A stretch of DNA of 64,000 nucleotides from Bacteroides sp. CAG:1060_57_27 (GTDB lineage: Bacteria; Bacteroidota; Bacteroidia; Bacteroidales; UBA932). Position numbers and translations under genes: made by a program. The DNA lies in contig MNQT01000025.1 in the NCBI GenBank assembly GCA_001915575.1, positions 53,032 through 117,031 on the forward strand, given 5' to 3'. Below, piece after piece: positions 1 through 7,588 of the stretch. The notes beneath the pieces are model-generated. The model was not told the DNA's origin. It saw nothing but the letters and a program-made list of their open reading frames with translations, and did no database searches. The first letter of the stretch is position 1, and the number at the start of each line of letters is the position of its first letter.

Positions 1-957
1 GTCGACCCGGGCCGTGACTTCGGTCATGTCGGATTTGAGCGAAAGGTGGTTCCTGACTTCGCGGTAGACCTTGTCCTCCTCCTGGGAGCTGCCGTACCGG
101 TTGTACGAGACGCTTGCGGAGAAGCGTCCGCGCTCCCCCTCGTGGGCGTAGCGCAGCTGGGCTATGCCGTTGTGCCATCCCATGCCCTGGCGCGAATCTT
201 CCGAGAGCGAGAGCGAATAGCGGTCGAGAGTGCCGAGCCCGAACAGCTCGAGGCTGTTCCGGGAGTTGATATCCCAGCGGAACTTGCCGTAGAGGTCGCC
301 AATCTGGGCGTTGAAGCCCGAGATTCCGCCGACAAGCGACGATGCAATCCCCTTGAATGCCTGGTATTCGAGCGTCAGGGGCGAGATACGTGCCGAAGCC
401 ACGAACGATATCCTGTCGTTGAAGTTCGCCTCGCCTCCGGCGCTGACGAGGAAGTTGTTTATGGCGCCGCTCACCCTGTAGCCCCTGTCGGGCCTGCGGG
501 AGTCGATGCGGAGGTGCGCCGATGTGAAGTTGTTGTCCGTTGCGTCGAAGCCTCCCTTGGTCAGCGTGGCATCCTTGATTACGGAAGTCGGTACTACCGT
601 CGTCAGGCCGAGCAGGTGGGTGTAGCCGTATATGGGCACCCCGTCGAGCGAGAACAGGTTGTTCCCCATGTTGCTGCCCCTGACATAGAACGCAGTCGTG
701 CCGTCGGCACCCGTCGTGACGCCGGGCATGGTCTGCGCCCAGCGTATGGCATCCCCCTCGCCGAGAGGCGACACCACAGCCCGTATGACTTCGATGTCGG
801 TGCTGAGCTCGCTGACGCTGCGCTTCTGGAGCACCGGACTGTCGGTGACCACGGCGGCTGTCAGGGTGTCTATCTGAGACAGGTCCTGCGCTCCCGCGAG
901 GCAGCATGCCGCAGGAAACAGTAGTATAGAGGCGGTGAACAGTCTTATCGGTCGCAT
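1..957 (-). CDS. TonB-dependent outer-membrane receptor, N-terminal part (cut by window edge)
   Basis: The minus-strand frame opens at ATG 957 and stays open to base 1 (319 codons), so the C-terminal part lies outside the window. A signal peptide (MRPIRLFTASILLF... ending near GAQ) is followed directly by a plug domain with the motifs MPGV, FYVRGS, LDGVPIYG and GGFDA, then the first barrel strands. Such receptors take up large ligands across the outer membrane using TonB energy. I see no carboxypeptidase-regulatory-like domain before the plug, unlike most SusC proteins. It lies 12 bp after a DUF4249 lipoprotein gene and is probably last in that operon. Substrate is unknown. Confidence 0.9.
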   Translation of the reverse strand, partial: MRPIRLFTASILLFPAACCLAGAQDLSQIDTLTAAVVTDSPVLQKRSVSELSTDIEVIRAVVSPLGEGDAIRWAQTMPGVTTGADGTTAFYVRGSNMGNNLFSLDGVPIYGYTHLLGLTTVVPTSVIKDATLTKGGFDATDNNFTSAHLRIDSRRPDRGYRVSGAINNFLVSAGGEANFNDRISFVASARISPLTLEYQAFKGIASSLVGGISGFNAQIGDLYGKFRWDINSRNSLELFGLGTLDRYSLSLSEDSRQGMGWHNGIAQLRYAHEGERGRFSASVSYNRYGSSQEEDKVYREVRNHLSLKSDMTEVTARVD

Positions 958-969
958 AAATCTATCAGA

Positions 970-2031
970 TTAGTCAAAAGGTTTTTCCAGGTATTCCCAT
1001 TCGGTACTGTTATATCCGTAGAACCATCCAAGATATGTGGTCGTGTAGGCACCGAATATTCCGAGTCCGCCGTGTATATTGGAAAAGATGTTCTCCCGAT
1101 TGTAAATGGAGGAGAGGTCGGATGATTCGGAAAGCCGCTTGAAATATATTGCATCCCTCAGATAGGCATCGTAGTCTTTTGAAGCAATGGCCGCCACGAC
1201 CACACCCTCGTCGTCCTGCAGAGTATATTTGTCCCAGTCCTTGGGCTCAAACCCCTGATGGAAGTACTTTCCTTCAAAATCTCCTGATATCATAAAGACA
1301 TATGTAGGAGAGTATTCACCTGTAATATTTCCTGTGTACATATACCGCGGATTGCGTATATCCAGCCTTAGGAACCTGTCGTGCATCGATTTCCCTTCCA
1401 GCCGCGGGTACAGTTCGCTCGTTACCTTGTCGCCTAAGATTGATGTATCGGCTACCGGGGGCACATACAGATCTCCGGTCAGGTTGAAGTTGTCGGTATA
1501 GGGCCAGTCGGTGCAGAGACGCTCCACATATTCCCGCCTGCGTGTCTCGGGATTGTATTTCAGCGCCCATATCCAGATATGGTCATACCCTTTTTGTCTA
1601 TAGGTATAGTAGCCCGTTCCATAAGGAACAAAGCTGTATGTGAATCTAAATGGTGCCGTATCCGGCATTGTCTGCTCTGCCCAGATTGGCTCCTGTCCCG
1701 GTACGTCGACCTCGAGCCTGTAGGAGTGCTCTGGAATCGGGGTGTAGCCGAGCGTCCAGGTGCCCTCGTCCTGCCTTTCGAAGCTGCCCACGGTCTTGCC
1801 CTCCGTCAGGTCGATGAGGACTGCGTCGGCTTCCGTGAGAGCCGGAGCCTCGCTCATCGAAACGCTTTTGGTGAAAGAGAGCCTTAGAGTCTGCACGGGC
1901 TGCTGCGTCAGCACGCACTCAACTACCACGAGGGGCTCGTCCCCCGCGTCCATGACGATTTCCTTGGCGCAGGAGCAGAGGGCAGCCGACATGGCAGCGA
2001 TATAGAGCAATATCTGGGCACGACGTCTCAT
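970..2031 (-). CDS. DUF4249 family lipoprotein (second copy)
   Basis: A 353-residue protein with a lipoprotein signal (cysteine after AALCS, about residue 21), so probably anchored in the outer membrane or periplasm. The start VVVECVLT...LRLSFTKS and the ending with NIFSNIHGGLGIFGA fit the DUF4249 family, which in Bacteroidota is typically encoded next to TonB receptors and is thought to assist them; the function is not established. Residues about 20-122 are almost identical to the neighbouring copy (2042-3061), the middle is divergent, and the last 60 residues are similar again. It follows the first copy by 10 bp and precedes the TonB receptor by 12 bp. Confidence 0.85.
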   Translation of the reverse strand: MRRRAQILLYIAAMSAALCSCAKEIVMDAGDEPLVVVECVLTQQPVQTLRLSFTKSVSMSEAPALTEADAVLIDLTEGKTVGSFERQDEGTWTLGYTPIPEHSYRLEVDVPGQEPIWAEQTMPDTAPFRFTYSFVPYGTGYYTYRQKGYDHIWIWALKYNPETRRREYVERLCTDWPYTDNFNLTGDLYVPPVADTSILGDKVTSELYPRLEGKSMHDRFLRLDIRNPRYMYTGNITGEYSPTYVFMISGDFEGKYFHQGFEPKDWDKYTLQDDEGVVVAAIASKDYDAYLRDAIYFKRLSESSDLSSIYNRENIFSNIHGGLGIFGAYTTTYLGWFYGYNSTEWEYLEKPFD

Positions 2032-2041
2032 CAGGTAAAGC

Positions 2042-3061
2042 TTATTTCAAGTCCTGCGTATACGCGGGGACCCACTCCACGACAGTTTCCGTCTTTGCCC
2101 CGAATATTCCGATGCCGCCGTGAATGTTGGTGAAGATGTTGTCCCTGACATAGGCCGATGTCAGGTCTGATCCCTCAGATAGTTGTTGATAGTAAACGGC
2201 TTCTCTTAGGAAACGGTCATATTCCTCTGACACATAGGAGAAGATTACAATTCCTTCGTCATCTTCAGGCGGGCGGTCTATGGGCTTTTGAGTGAAAAGG
2301 TTTTCCCTATGATAGTAGTTCCCGGTGAAACTTCCTGACAGGTATATGGGCGTATCATCGCTTATCTTCAGCCTTAGATAACGTTTGTGCATGGATGCAC
2401 CGCTGAGATTGGGATATAGGTATGATGTAACATTGTTGCCGAAGACATCGGTATCAGATACGGGCGGTGTATATATCTCGCCTGCAAGGTTGAAATTATC
2501 CACATCTGCAGCGTCTGTACAGATAAGTTCCGCAATCTCCCGACACCCCGTTTCAGGATTATAGTTCAAAGCCCGCACCCAAGCATGGGTTTCTGTGTAT
2601 GTGACTGGAATGAATGATGAACCGTAAGGAGAAATTAGATTAAAATCGTTACAATAGTAACAAATGAAGGCTGAGTAGAATATACATTCAGGCGGCATTG
2701 TCTGTTCCGCCCAGACTGTTTCATGTCCCGGCACATCGACCTCGAGCCTGTAGGAGTGCTCTGGCACTGCGGCGTAGTCGAGCGCCCAAGTGCCGTCAGC
2801 TTGCCTTTCGAAGTTGCCCACGGTCTCGCCCTCCGTCAGGTCGATGAGGACTGCTTCTGCCTCCGTGAGTGCCGGAGCCTCGCTCATCGAAACGCTTTTG
2901 GTGAAAGAGAGCCTCAAGGTCTGCACGGGTTGCTGCGTCAGCACGCACTCAACGACCACGACGGGCTCCTCCCCCGCGTCCATGACGATTTCCTTGGCGC
3001 AGGAGCAGAGCAAGGCCGGCAGAGCGGCGAGGGGGAATAGCAGTTTTCTCGGATTTTTCAT
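2042..3061 (-). CDS. DUF4249 family lipoprotein (first copy)
   Basis: A 339-residue lipoprotein (cysteine after ALLCS) and first gene of the operon DUF4249-DUF4249-TonB receptor. It has the same family features as its neighbour: a conserved N-terminal beta-rich part with SFTKSVSMSE and the C-terminal motif NIFTNIHGGIGIFGA. The nucleotide sequence of about 2700-3025 repeats that of about 1680-2005 with few differences, at an offset of about 1020 bp, so the pair arose by tandem duplication. The start at 3061 puts the signal peptide at the N-terminus. A weak -7-like TATATTGC lies upstream on the minus strand (3098-3091). Family assignment is firm; ligand is unknown. Confidence 0.85.
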   Translation of the reverse strand: MKNPRKLLFPLAALPALLCSCAKEIVMDAGEEPVVVVECVLTQQPVQTLRLSFTKSVSMSEAPALTEAEAVLIDLTEGETVGNFERQADGTWALDYAAVPEHSYRLEVDVPGHETVWAEQTMPPECIFYSAFICYYCNDFNLISPYGSSFIPVTYTETHAWVRALNYNPETGCREIAELICTDAADVDNFNLAGEIYTPPVSDTDVFGNNVTSYLYPNLSGASMHKRYLRLKISDDTPIYLSGSFTGNYYHRENLFTQKPIDRPPEDDEGIVIFSYVSEEYDRFLREAVYYQQLSEGSDLTSAYVRDNIFTNIHGGIGIFGAKTETVVEWVPAYTQDLK

Positions 3062-3179
3062 AAGCTACGGGCTTTAGTGTCGGTGGTTCTGCAATATAAT
3101 ATTTTTTGCCGAGAATAGCTGAAAATACAATCAAAGATACAGTGCCGGTAGATGCTCAAGAAATTGATTGTGAGTTCGA

Positions 3180-3322
3180 GCAAAACATCCGCCGAGCCGA
3201 CATGCCTTCCAAGTACCTGTGGCCTGCCCAAGTGTGGCGGATACCCCCAAATTGGCAGCATCGGCACCGGTCACCTGCTTCACATGCAGCCGCAGGCGGT
3301 GTCCCCGTGGAAGATGTTTTGC
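3180..3322. other. Candidate folded RNA domain in the 3062-3489 intergenic gap
   Basis: The 428-bp gap between two divergently transcribed units holds no convincing gene. A perfect 10-bp inverted repeat (gcaaaacatc 3180-3189 with gatgttttgc 3313-3322) encloses three possible helices: 3224-3231 with 3252-3258 (one bulge), 3274-3278 with 3292-3296, and 3265-3268 with 3298-3301. A further hairpin, acgg/ccgt, lies at 3340-3352. On the minus strand this would be the leader of the DUF4249-TonB operon, which suggests a riboswitch or structured leader; the plus strand is also possible. I matched it to no known RNA family. Strand and function are uncertain. Confidence 0.3.
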
Positions 3323-3489
3323 AGGAAGGCCGAGACACAACGGACAAACCGTCTGCACACTCCTGCAGGATGAGCAGGGATGCGGGCAAAGGTGTCAACC
3401 ATGCCGGATTCCCTTAAGATAAACGATTATTCTTGCCGTAATGCGCGGGAAATTCATTTACTTTGTCCCGGACCAAAACTTTTGTTGCT

Positions 3490-4752
3490 ATGAGAACTTT
3501 TTGTGGACTTATGTCTGTCGCCGCCCTCGCGTTTCTCGCGTCGGCGTGCCGCGGCTCCGATGTCGTGGAGCCGCAGTCGCCCGGATCCGGCTTCTCGCTG
3601 GAGGAGTTCGCCGGAATCCTGTCGGCGCTTCCAATGGACCGCTCGCACCTCGGGGAGGTGTTCGATGCCGTCTGCGCCTCGTCGGAGAACGGTTATGACG
3701 AGGAGTATATGCTCGCCGACCTGGTGGGCAGCCCCGGTGCCGGGGTGGGAGACGGCGTGTTCCGGAGCAAGGCTGCCCCGCGCTATGACCGGCCGCTGCG
3801 CGACCTGCTTTCCGACTATTTCGAGGCCAATCCTTCCGCCGTGCCGACCAGGGCGGGAAGTTCCGAAGCCTGCCTGCGTATGCTGGAGGAGTCTGACATG
3901 CAGATATACTGGCCGTATTCGGAGGACTGGGACGGGGAGGCCTTCCCGATAATAACCTTCGACCCCGGAGACGGTTCGGAGTACAATTACGGCTACCAGG
4001 CCGTCAGGGGCGAGGACGGCAGTGTCGAAATTCAGAGCGTCTATGTAGACGAGCAGGTGGCGATGTCGCGTCCGGTATGGGTCATAAACAACAACGACGA
4101 TTCGCATCTGGTTCCTGTCCAGAGTGCCTTCCTCGACGATGCCGGTGCTGCGGCGCTTAGGGCGGATGCATCGTCTCCCGAGGTACGGGCGTCCTCCGGG
4201 GTGCAGGCGCTGATCCCTGGGGTGCGGACAGCAATTGCGGATGCGGCTGCTTCCGTGCAGGGCAGCGATGGCGATGTTCCGGGCGAGAGGCTCTATATCA
4301 GGTCGCTGAAGATGCTGCGCAACTATGATTCGTGGTTCGGAGGGGCGTCGGAGTTCGTAATCAAGTGCGGGGCGGTCGACGGGTTCCGCGCGACGAGCGA
4401 GGAGGACCTCTCCAAGTACCGCCCTTCGGTGACCGACTGCGTCGTCGTGGTGAAGCGCCGGCAGCTCGGGATGAGCGTGCCGCTCGGCATACTGCTGCTC
4501 ACCGACTACACTCCGCAGATGGAGAACATCGCATTCCTCGTCACCGAGGACGACGGAGGCAAGGTGGAGAACTGGAAGTGCGAGGCCACGGTCAAGTGGC
4601 AGTCCAAGTCGTACGGCTTCACGCTGAATATCCCTTACCGCGACAGGGACGACATAGTCTGGCGCGGGCAGCTCTCCCGTTCGTTCTTCGAGAGGGGAAG
4701 CATCGTGACCGACAGGTTCGGCGACGTGGAGATTACTTTCGAGCGGCGCTGA
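3490..4752 (+). CDS. Lipoprotein of unknown function
   Basis: I chose the ATG at 3490 rather than 3463 because it opens a clean lipoprotein signal (MRTFCGLMSVAALAFLASAC), giving 420 residues. A TAcTTTG box at 3459-3465 also fits a transcript starting just upstream. The mature protein is acidic, has a short helical N-terminal part, and has a later part rich in beta-type segments such as RPVWVINNNDD and DCVVVVKRR. I do not recognise a domain and see no catalytic motif. It is transcribed away from the TonB operon and its last 20 bp overlap the end of the convergent U32 gene. A secreted cell-surface or periplasmic role is inferred only from the signal. Confidence 0.75.
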   Translation: MRTFCGLMSVAALAFLASACRGSDVVEPQSPGSGFSLEEFAGILSALPMDRSHLGEVFDAVCASSENGYDEEYMLADLVGSPGAGVGDGVFRSKAAPRYDRPLRDLLSDYFEANPSAVPTRAGSSEACLRMLEESDMQIYWPYSEDWDGEAFPIITFDPGDGSEYNYGYQAVRGEDGSVEIQSVYVDEQVAMSRPVWVINNNDDSHLVPVQSAFLDDAGAAALRADASSPEVRASSGVQALIPGVRTAIADAAASVQGSDGDVPGERLYIRSLKMLRNYDSWFGGASEFVIKCGAVDGFRATSEEDLSKYRPSVTDCVVVVKRRQLGMSVPLGILLLTDYTPQMENIAFLVTEDDGGKVENWKCEATVKWQSKSYGFTLNIPYRDRDDIVWRGQLSRSFFERGSIVTDRFGDVEITFERR

Positions 4753-6544
4753 GGGACTGTTCCCGGGCGGCGCTGACTTCCGTGACGGCCATTTCGCAGG
4801 CCTTGCAGTCGAAGCTGAGCTCGAGCCGGTGTCCGTTGTTCAGCAGGAACAGCCTGCCGGCGTCTGCCGCTCCCTGATGCCTCGGACACATGCCGAGTTC
4901 GTATCTTACGCAGTATTTCGAACGCATCAGTTCTCCGGGACGGCCTGTCTGGCGTGCCGCCCCTCTGCCGACGAGCGCCGGGTCGGACCCTTCCCGCGGG
5001 GGAGAGTACATTTCCTGCATTCTGCATGGCAGGGTGTCGAGGTCTTCGGCGACGAGTCTGCGTATGCCGTTGATCGTCGATACGCTCAGAAGCGGGAGAC
5101 TTCCGGAGGGAGTGCCGTGCACGTCGAGCTTTTCCAGGCGGAACGAATAGTGTCCGCTGCGCTTCGACAGCTGCTCGTGCAGCAGGGCTGACATCCTTTC
5201 GGTGTTGTCCGCCCTTTCGAGATCAGCCTTGAAGCTGCTGGCGAGTTCCCGGCCGTCCTCGCTCCTGGCGTGTACGGTGATGGTGTATTCTCCGCTGATT
5301 TCCAGCTCGAGTCCGACGCGTATCTCGCGTCTGGGACTCCGGGTACGGAGTTCCGTCTCGAACGCGGCGTCGATGTTCCTGAATAGAGGCATGCCTTTCT
5401 TCAGGCCCGGGACGTCCTTGCAGAATATCGTGCTTCCCTCGCAGCGGTCACCCCTGAACCCGCGCACCCCGCTTTCGCTTGCGAACGAGAATCCGTCGCC
5501 GTTGTGGAATCCGAGTCCCGGCTCGTCTGTACGGACCCGTATCTCGAGGCCGCCAGACGACTGCCGGCGTATGCTTTCGATTCTGCCTACGGCCTTGCCC
5601 ATCGATTTCGCAGCATCGGCCGAAGCCCAGCCGCGGCTCCGCTTCCCGTCGATGTAAAGCTGCGTATAGCCGCGGTTGAAGGTCTTGTCGGTGTCAGGGG
5701 TGAAGCCTCCGGTGACTGTTCCGTATGAGGCTCTCCGGAACCTGTCTGGGTACTTTTTCACTATGGTGTCGAGTGCGATGCTGTAGTCGCGCACGACGTT
5801 GCTGACATAGGAGGAATTCTTGAGCCGGCCCTCGATCTTGAAGGAGCACGCTCCTGCGAGCGCGAGCTGCTCCAGCCGGTCCCTGAGCCTGAGGTCTTTC
5901 AGCGAGAGCAGAGGCTTGTTCCTTACGAGGACGTGTCCGCTTCCGTCTTCGAGGTCGTAGAGCGAGCGGCATGCCTGTATGCATTCCCCGCGGTCGGCGC
6001 TGCGTCCGTCGAGATACTGCGAGAGCCGGCAGTCTCCGCTGTAGCATACGCATAGCGCACCGTGCACGAACACTTCGACCTCGCAGCCTACGCCGGCGCA
6101 GATCTCGCGTATGGTCTCGAGCGGCAGCTGCCTTTCGAGCACTATGCGTCCGCAGCCGATGGCCTCGAACAGCCTTGCCCTGTCGAGGTCGCGTATCGCG
6201 CATTGAGTGGAGGCGTGCAGGGGGACTTTGATTTCGTCCCATGCGCAGATCCTGCCGTCGCGGATTATGAAGGCGTCGGCCCCCGCCTGCTGTGAACGCA
6301 GCATCTGGGCCTTGAGCTCGGGCAGCTCGTCATCTTCGGCTATCGTATTGTAGGTGACGAACACCCTTGCGCCGAAGCCGTGAGCGTAGCTGCACAGTTC
6401 CTCTATGTCCTCGAAGCTGTTGCCTGCGTCCTTGCGGGCGCCGAAGTCGGGACCGGCGACATATACGGCATCGGCACCGCAGTCGATGGCCGCGATGCCG
6501 ATTTCCTTGTTTCTCGCCGGAGCCAGGAGCTCAAGGCTGCGCAT
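4733..6544 (-). CDS. Peptidase U32 family protein
   Basis: A 603-residue protein with the U32 signature: a (beta/alpha)-type N-terminal part (LLAPARNKEIGIAAIDCGADAVYVAG), then EVFVHGALCVCYSGDCRLSQ and a cluster of cysteines (GECIQAC), expected to hold an iron-sulfur cluster. Despite the name, characterised relatives (TrhP, RlhA, UbiU/V) hydroxylate tRNA, 23S rRNA or ubiquinone precursors rather than cutting proteins. The length and the extra C-terminal part, with CVRYELGMCPRHQ and CKACE, resemble the long RlhA-like form. It starts 1 bp after the end of the TPR gene and is probably co-transcribed with it. The exact RNA target is not deducible here. Confidence 0.85.
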   Translation of the reverse strand: MRSLELLAPARNKEIGIAAIDCGADAVYVAGPDFGARKDAGNSFEDIEELCSYAHGFGARVFVTYNTIAEDDELPELKAQMLRSQQAGADAFIIRDGRICAWDEIKVPLHASTQCAIRDLDRARLFEAIGCGRIVLERQLPLETIREICAGVGCEVEVFVHGALCVCYSGDCRLSQYLDGRSADRGECIQACRSLYDLEDGSGHVLVRNKPLLSLKDLRLRDRLEQLALAGACSFKIEGRLKNSSYVSNVVRDYSIALDTIVKKYPDRFRRASYGTVTGGFTPDTDKTFNRGYTQLYIDGKRSRGWASADAAKSMGKAVGRIESIRRQSSGGLEIRVRTDEPGLGFHNGDGFSFASESGVRGFRGDRCEGSTIFCKDVPGLKKGMPLFRNIDAAFETELRTRSPRREIRVGLELEISGEYTITVHARSEDGRELASSFKADLERADNTERMSALLHEQLSKRSGHYSFRLEKLDVHGTPSGSLPLLSVSTINGIRRLVAEDLDTLPCRMQEMYSPPREGSDPALVGRGAARQTGRPGELMRSKYCVRYELGMCPRHQGAADAGRLFLLNNGHRLELSFDCKACEMAVTEVSAAREQSLSAARK

Positions 6545-6545
6545 G

Positions 6546-7478
6546 TTACTTGAGCGCGTTGATGAGCTGCTGGGCCTGCGCTCCGAGGGCAGGGTCTGAA
6601 ACAGCCTTCTGGTAGAACTCTACGGCCTTGGCGTTGTTCTTGGACTGCTGGTAGAGGGCTCCGATAGTGAATGCTATCTGGGTGGCGTTCTTCGCGTCGG
6701 GATCTATCTCGAGGCACTTCTCGTAGTAGCTGATTGCATCGCTGGTCTTGCCGAGCACCTGAGAGGCCGATGCCGCGATCTGGTATGCCTGCACGGTCTC
6801 GTTGTACTTGGCGGCCTCGAGGGCTGCGGTCACGGCGTCGGCATATTTCTTGGCCTTCACTGCCGCTGCGGCTTCCTTGAGGTTGATCGTGGCGAGCTGC
6901 TTGTTGGCTGCGGACTCCTGGCCGTTGGCCGCTGCCTGTGCAAGGGCTGCCTTTGCGCCTTCGAGGTCATCGGCTCCGTTGAGGGCGAGTCCGAGCCTCA
7001 GGGCTGCGACGCCGTCGGAAGGATTGATTTCAAGGGCCTTCCTGTATGCGTCCGCCGCTCCTGCATAGTCCTTGTTGTTGAGGAGCACGCCGCCGTTCTG
7101 CTTGAGCACTACGGGAAGCAGTGCGCTGGCTTCGTCGGCTACACCGGTATCGCCGAAGCTGTTGGCGATTTCAACTGCCTTGTCGAGCTGGGCGAGGGCT
7201 CCTGCATAGTCGGCGTCGTTGACCATGCCCTTGGCAATGGAGAGGTAGAGGTCGGGAATCACTTCCTTGCACTTGTCGGCCATTTCCTGGCCGTCGGGGC
7301 CGAGAAGCTGGGCCTGCTCGTAGGCCTGTTCGAAAGCCTTCAGTGCCAGCTCCCTGTCTCCGGAAGTGAGCATGGAGGCGCCGGTGTTGTACAGATCTGT
7401 GATTTCTTCGAGGGACTGGGCCTGGGCCATGCCGAACGATACTGACAGAGCCGCAAGGATTACGATGATTTTTTTCAT
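6546..7478 (-). CDS. Secreted tetratricopeptide-repeat protein
   Basis: The start at 7478 gives a signal peptide (MKKIIVILAALSVSFGMAQAQ) and 310 residues; an upstream in-frame ATG at 7523 would add a low-complexity stretch in what is probably leader. The mature protein is almost all helical TPR-like repeats, for example AADAYRKALEINPSDGVAAL and ISYYEKCLEIDPDAKNA, so it is a periplasmic or envelope scaffold for protein contacts. A minus-strand TAAATTTG box (7548-7541) predicts a leader of about 60 nt with a 6-bp hairpin (7503-7508 / 7516-7521). It is followed 1 bp later by the U32 gene. Partner proteins are unknown. Confidence 0.8.
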   Translation of the reverse strand: MKKIIVILAALSVSFGMAQAQSLEEITDLYNTGASMLTSGDRELALKAFEQAYEQAQLLGPDGQEMADKCKEVIPDLYLSIAKGMVNDADYAGALAQLDKAVEIANSFGDTGVADEASALLPVVLKQNGGVLLNNKDYAGAADAYRKALEINPSDGVAALRLGLALNGADDLEGAKAALAQAAANGQESAANKQLATINLKEAAAAVKAKKYADAVTAALEAAKYNETVQAYQIAASASQVLGKTSDAISYYEKCLEIDPDAKNATQIAFTIGALYQQSKNNAKAVEFYQKAVSDPALGAQAQQLINALK

Positions 7479-7540
7479 TTTGTTATTGTTATTTCCTGAA
7501 AAGCATCCTGAATGCGGATGCAAAATCTGTGCGCTAACTG

Positions 7541-7568
7541 CAAATTTAATAAAAATGTTATAATTTTG
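7541..7568. promoter_or_regulatory. Divergent promoters for the TPR and M16-like genes
   Basis: Two -7 boxes of the Bacteroidota type (TAnnTTTG) face away from each other: TAAATTTG on the minus strand (7548-7541) for the TPR gene and TAATTTTG on the plus strand (7561-7568) for the M16-like gene. The -33 boxes are weak. The plus box lies 20 bp before the chosen ATG at 7589. Confidence 0.6.
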
Positions 7569-7588
7569 TGTTGCGTCGGCATTCGTAT

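Noticed and set aside
3180..3415. Cobalamin riboswitch on the minus strand
   Set aside because: Only scattered partial similarities are visible; the conserved GCCACTG box and the GCCAGxAGACC segment are not both present in order, so I do not make that call.
3106..3417. Several short cysteine- or arginine-rich open frames in the 3062-3489 gap
   Set aside because: They overlap one another on both strands, have no signal or family resemblance, and the region is better explained by a folded nucleic acid.
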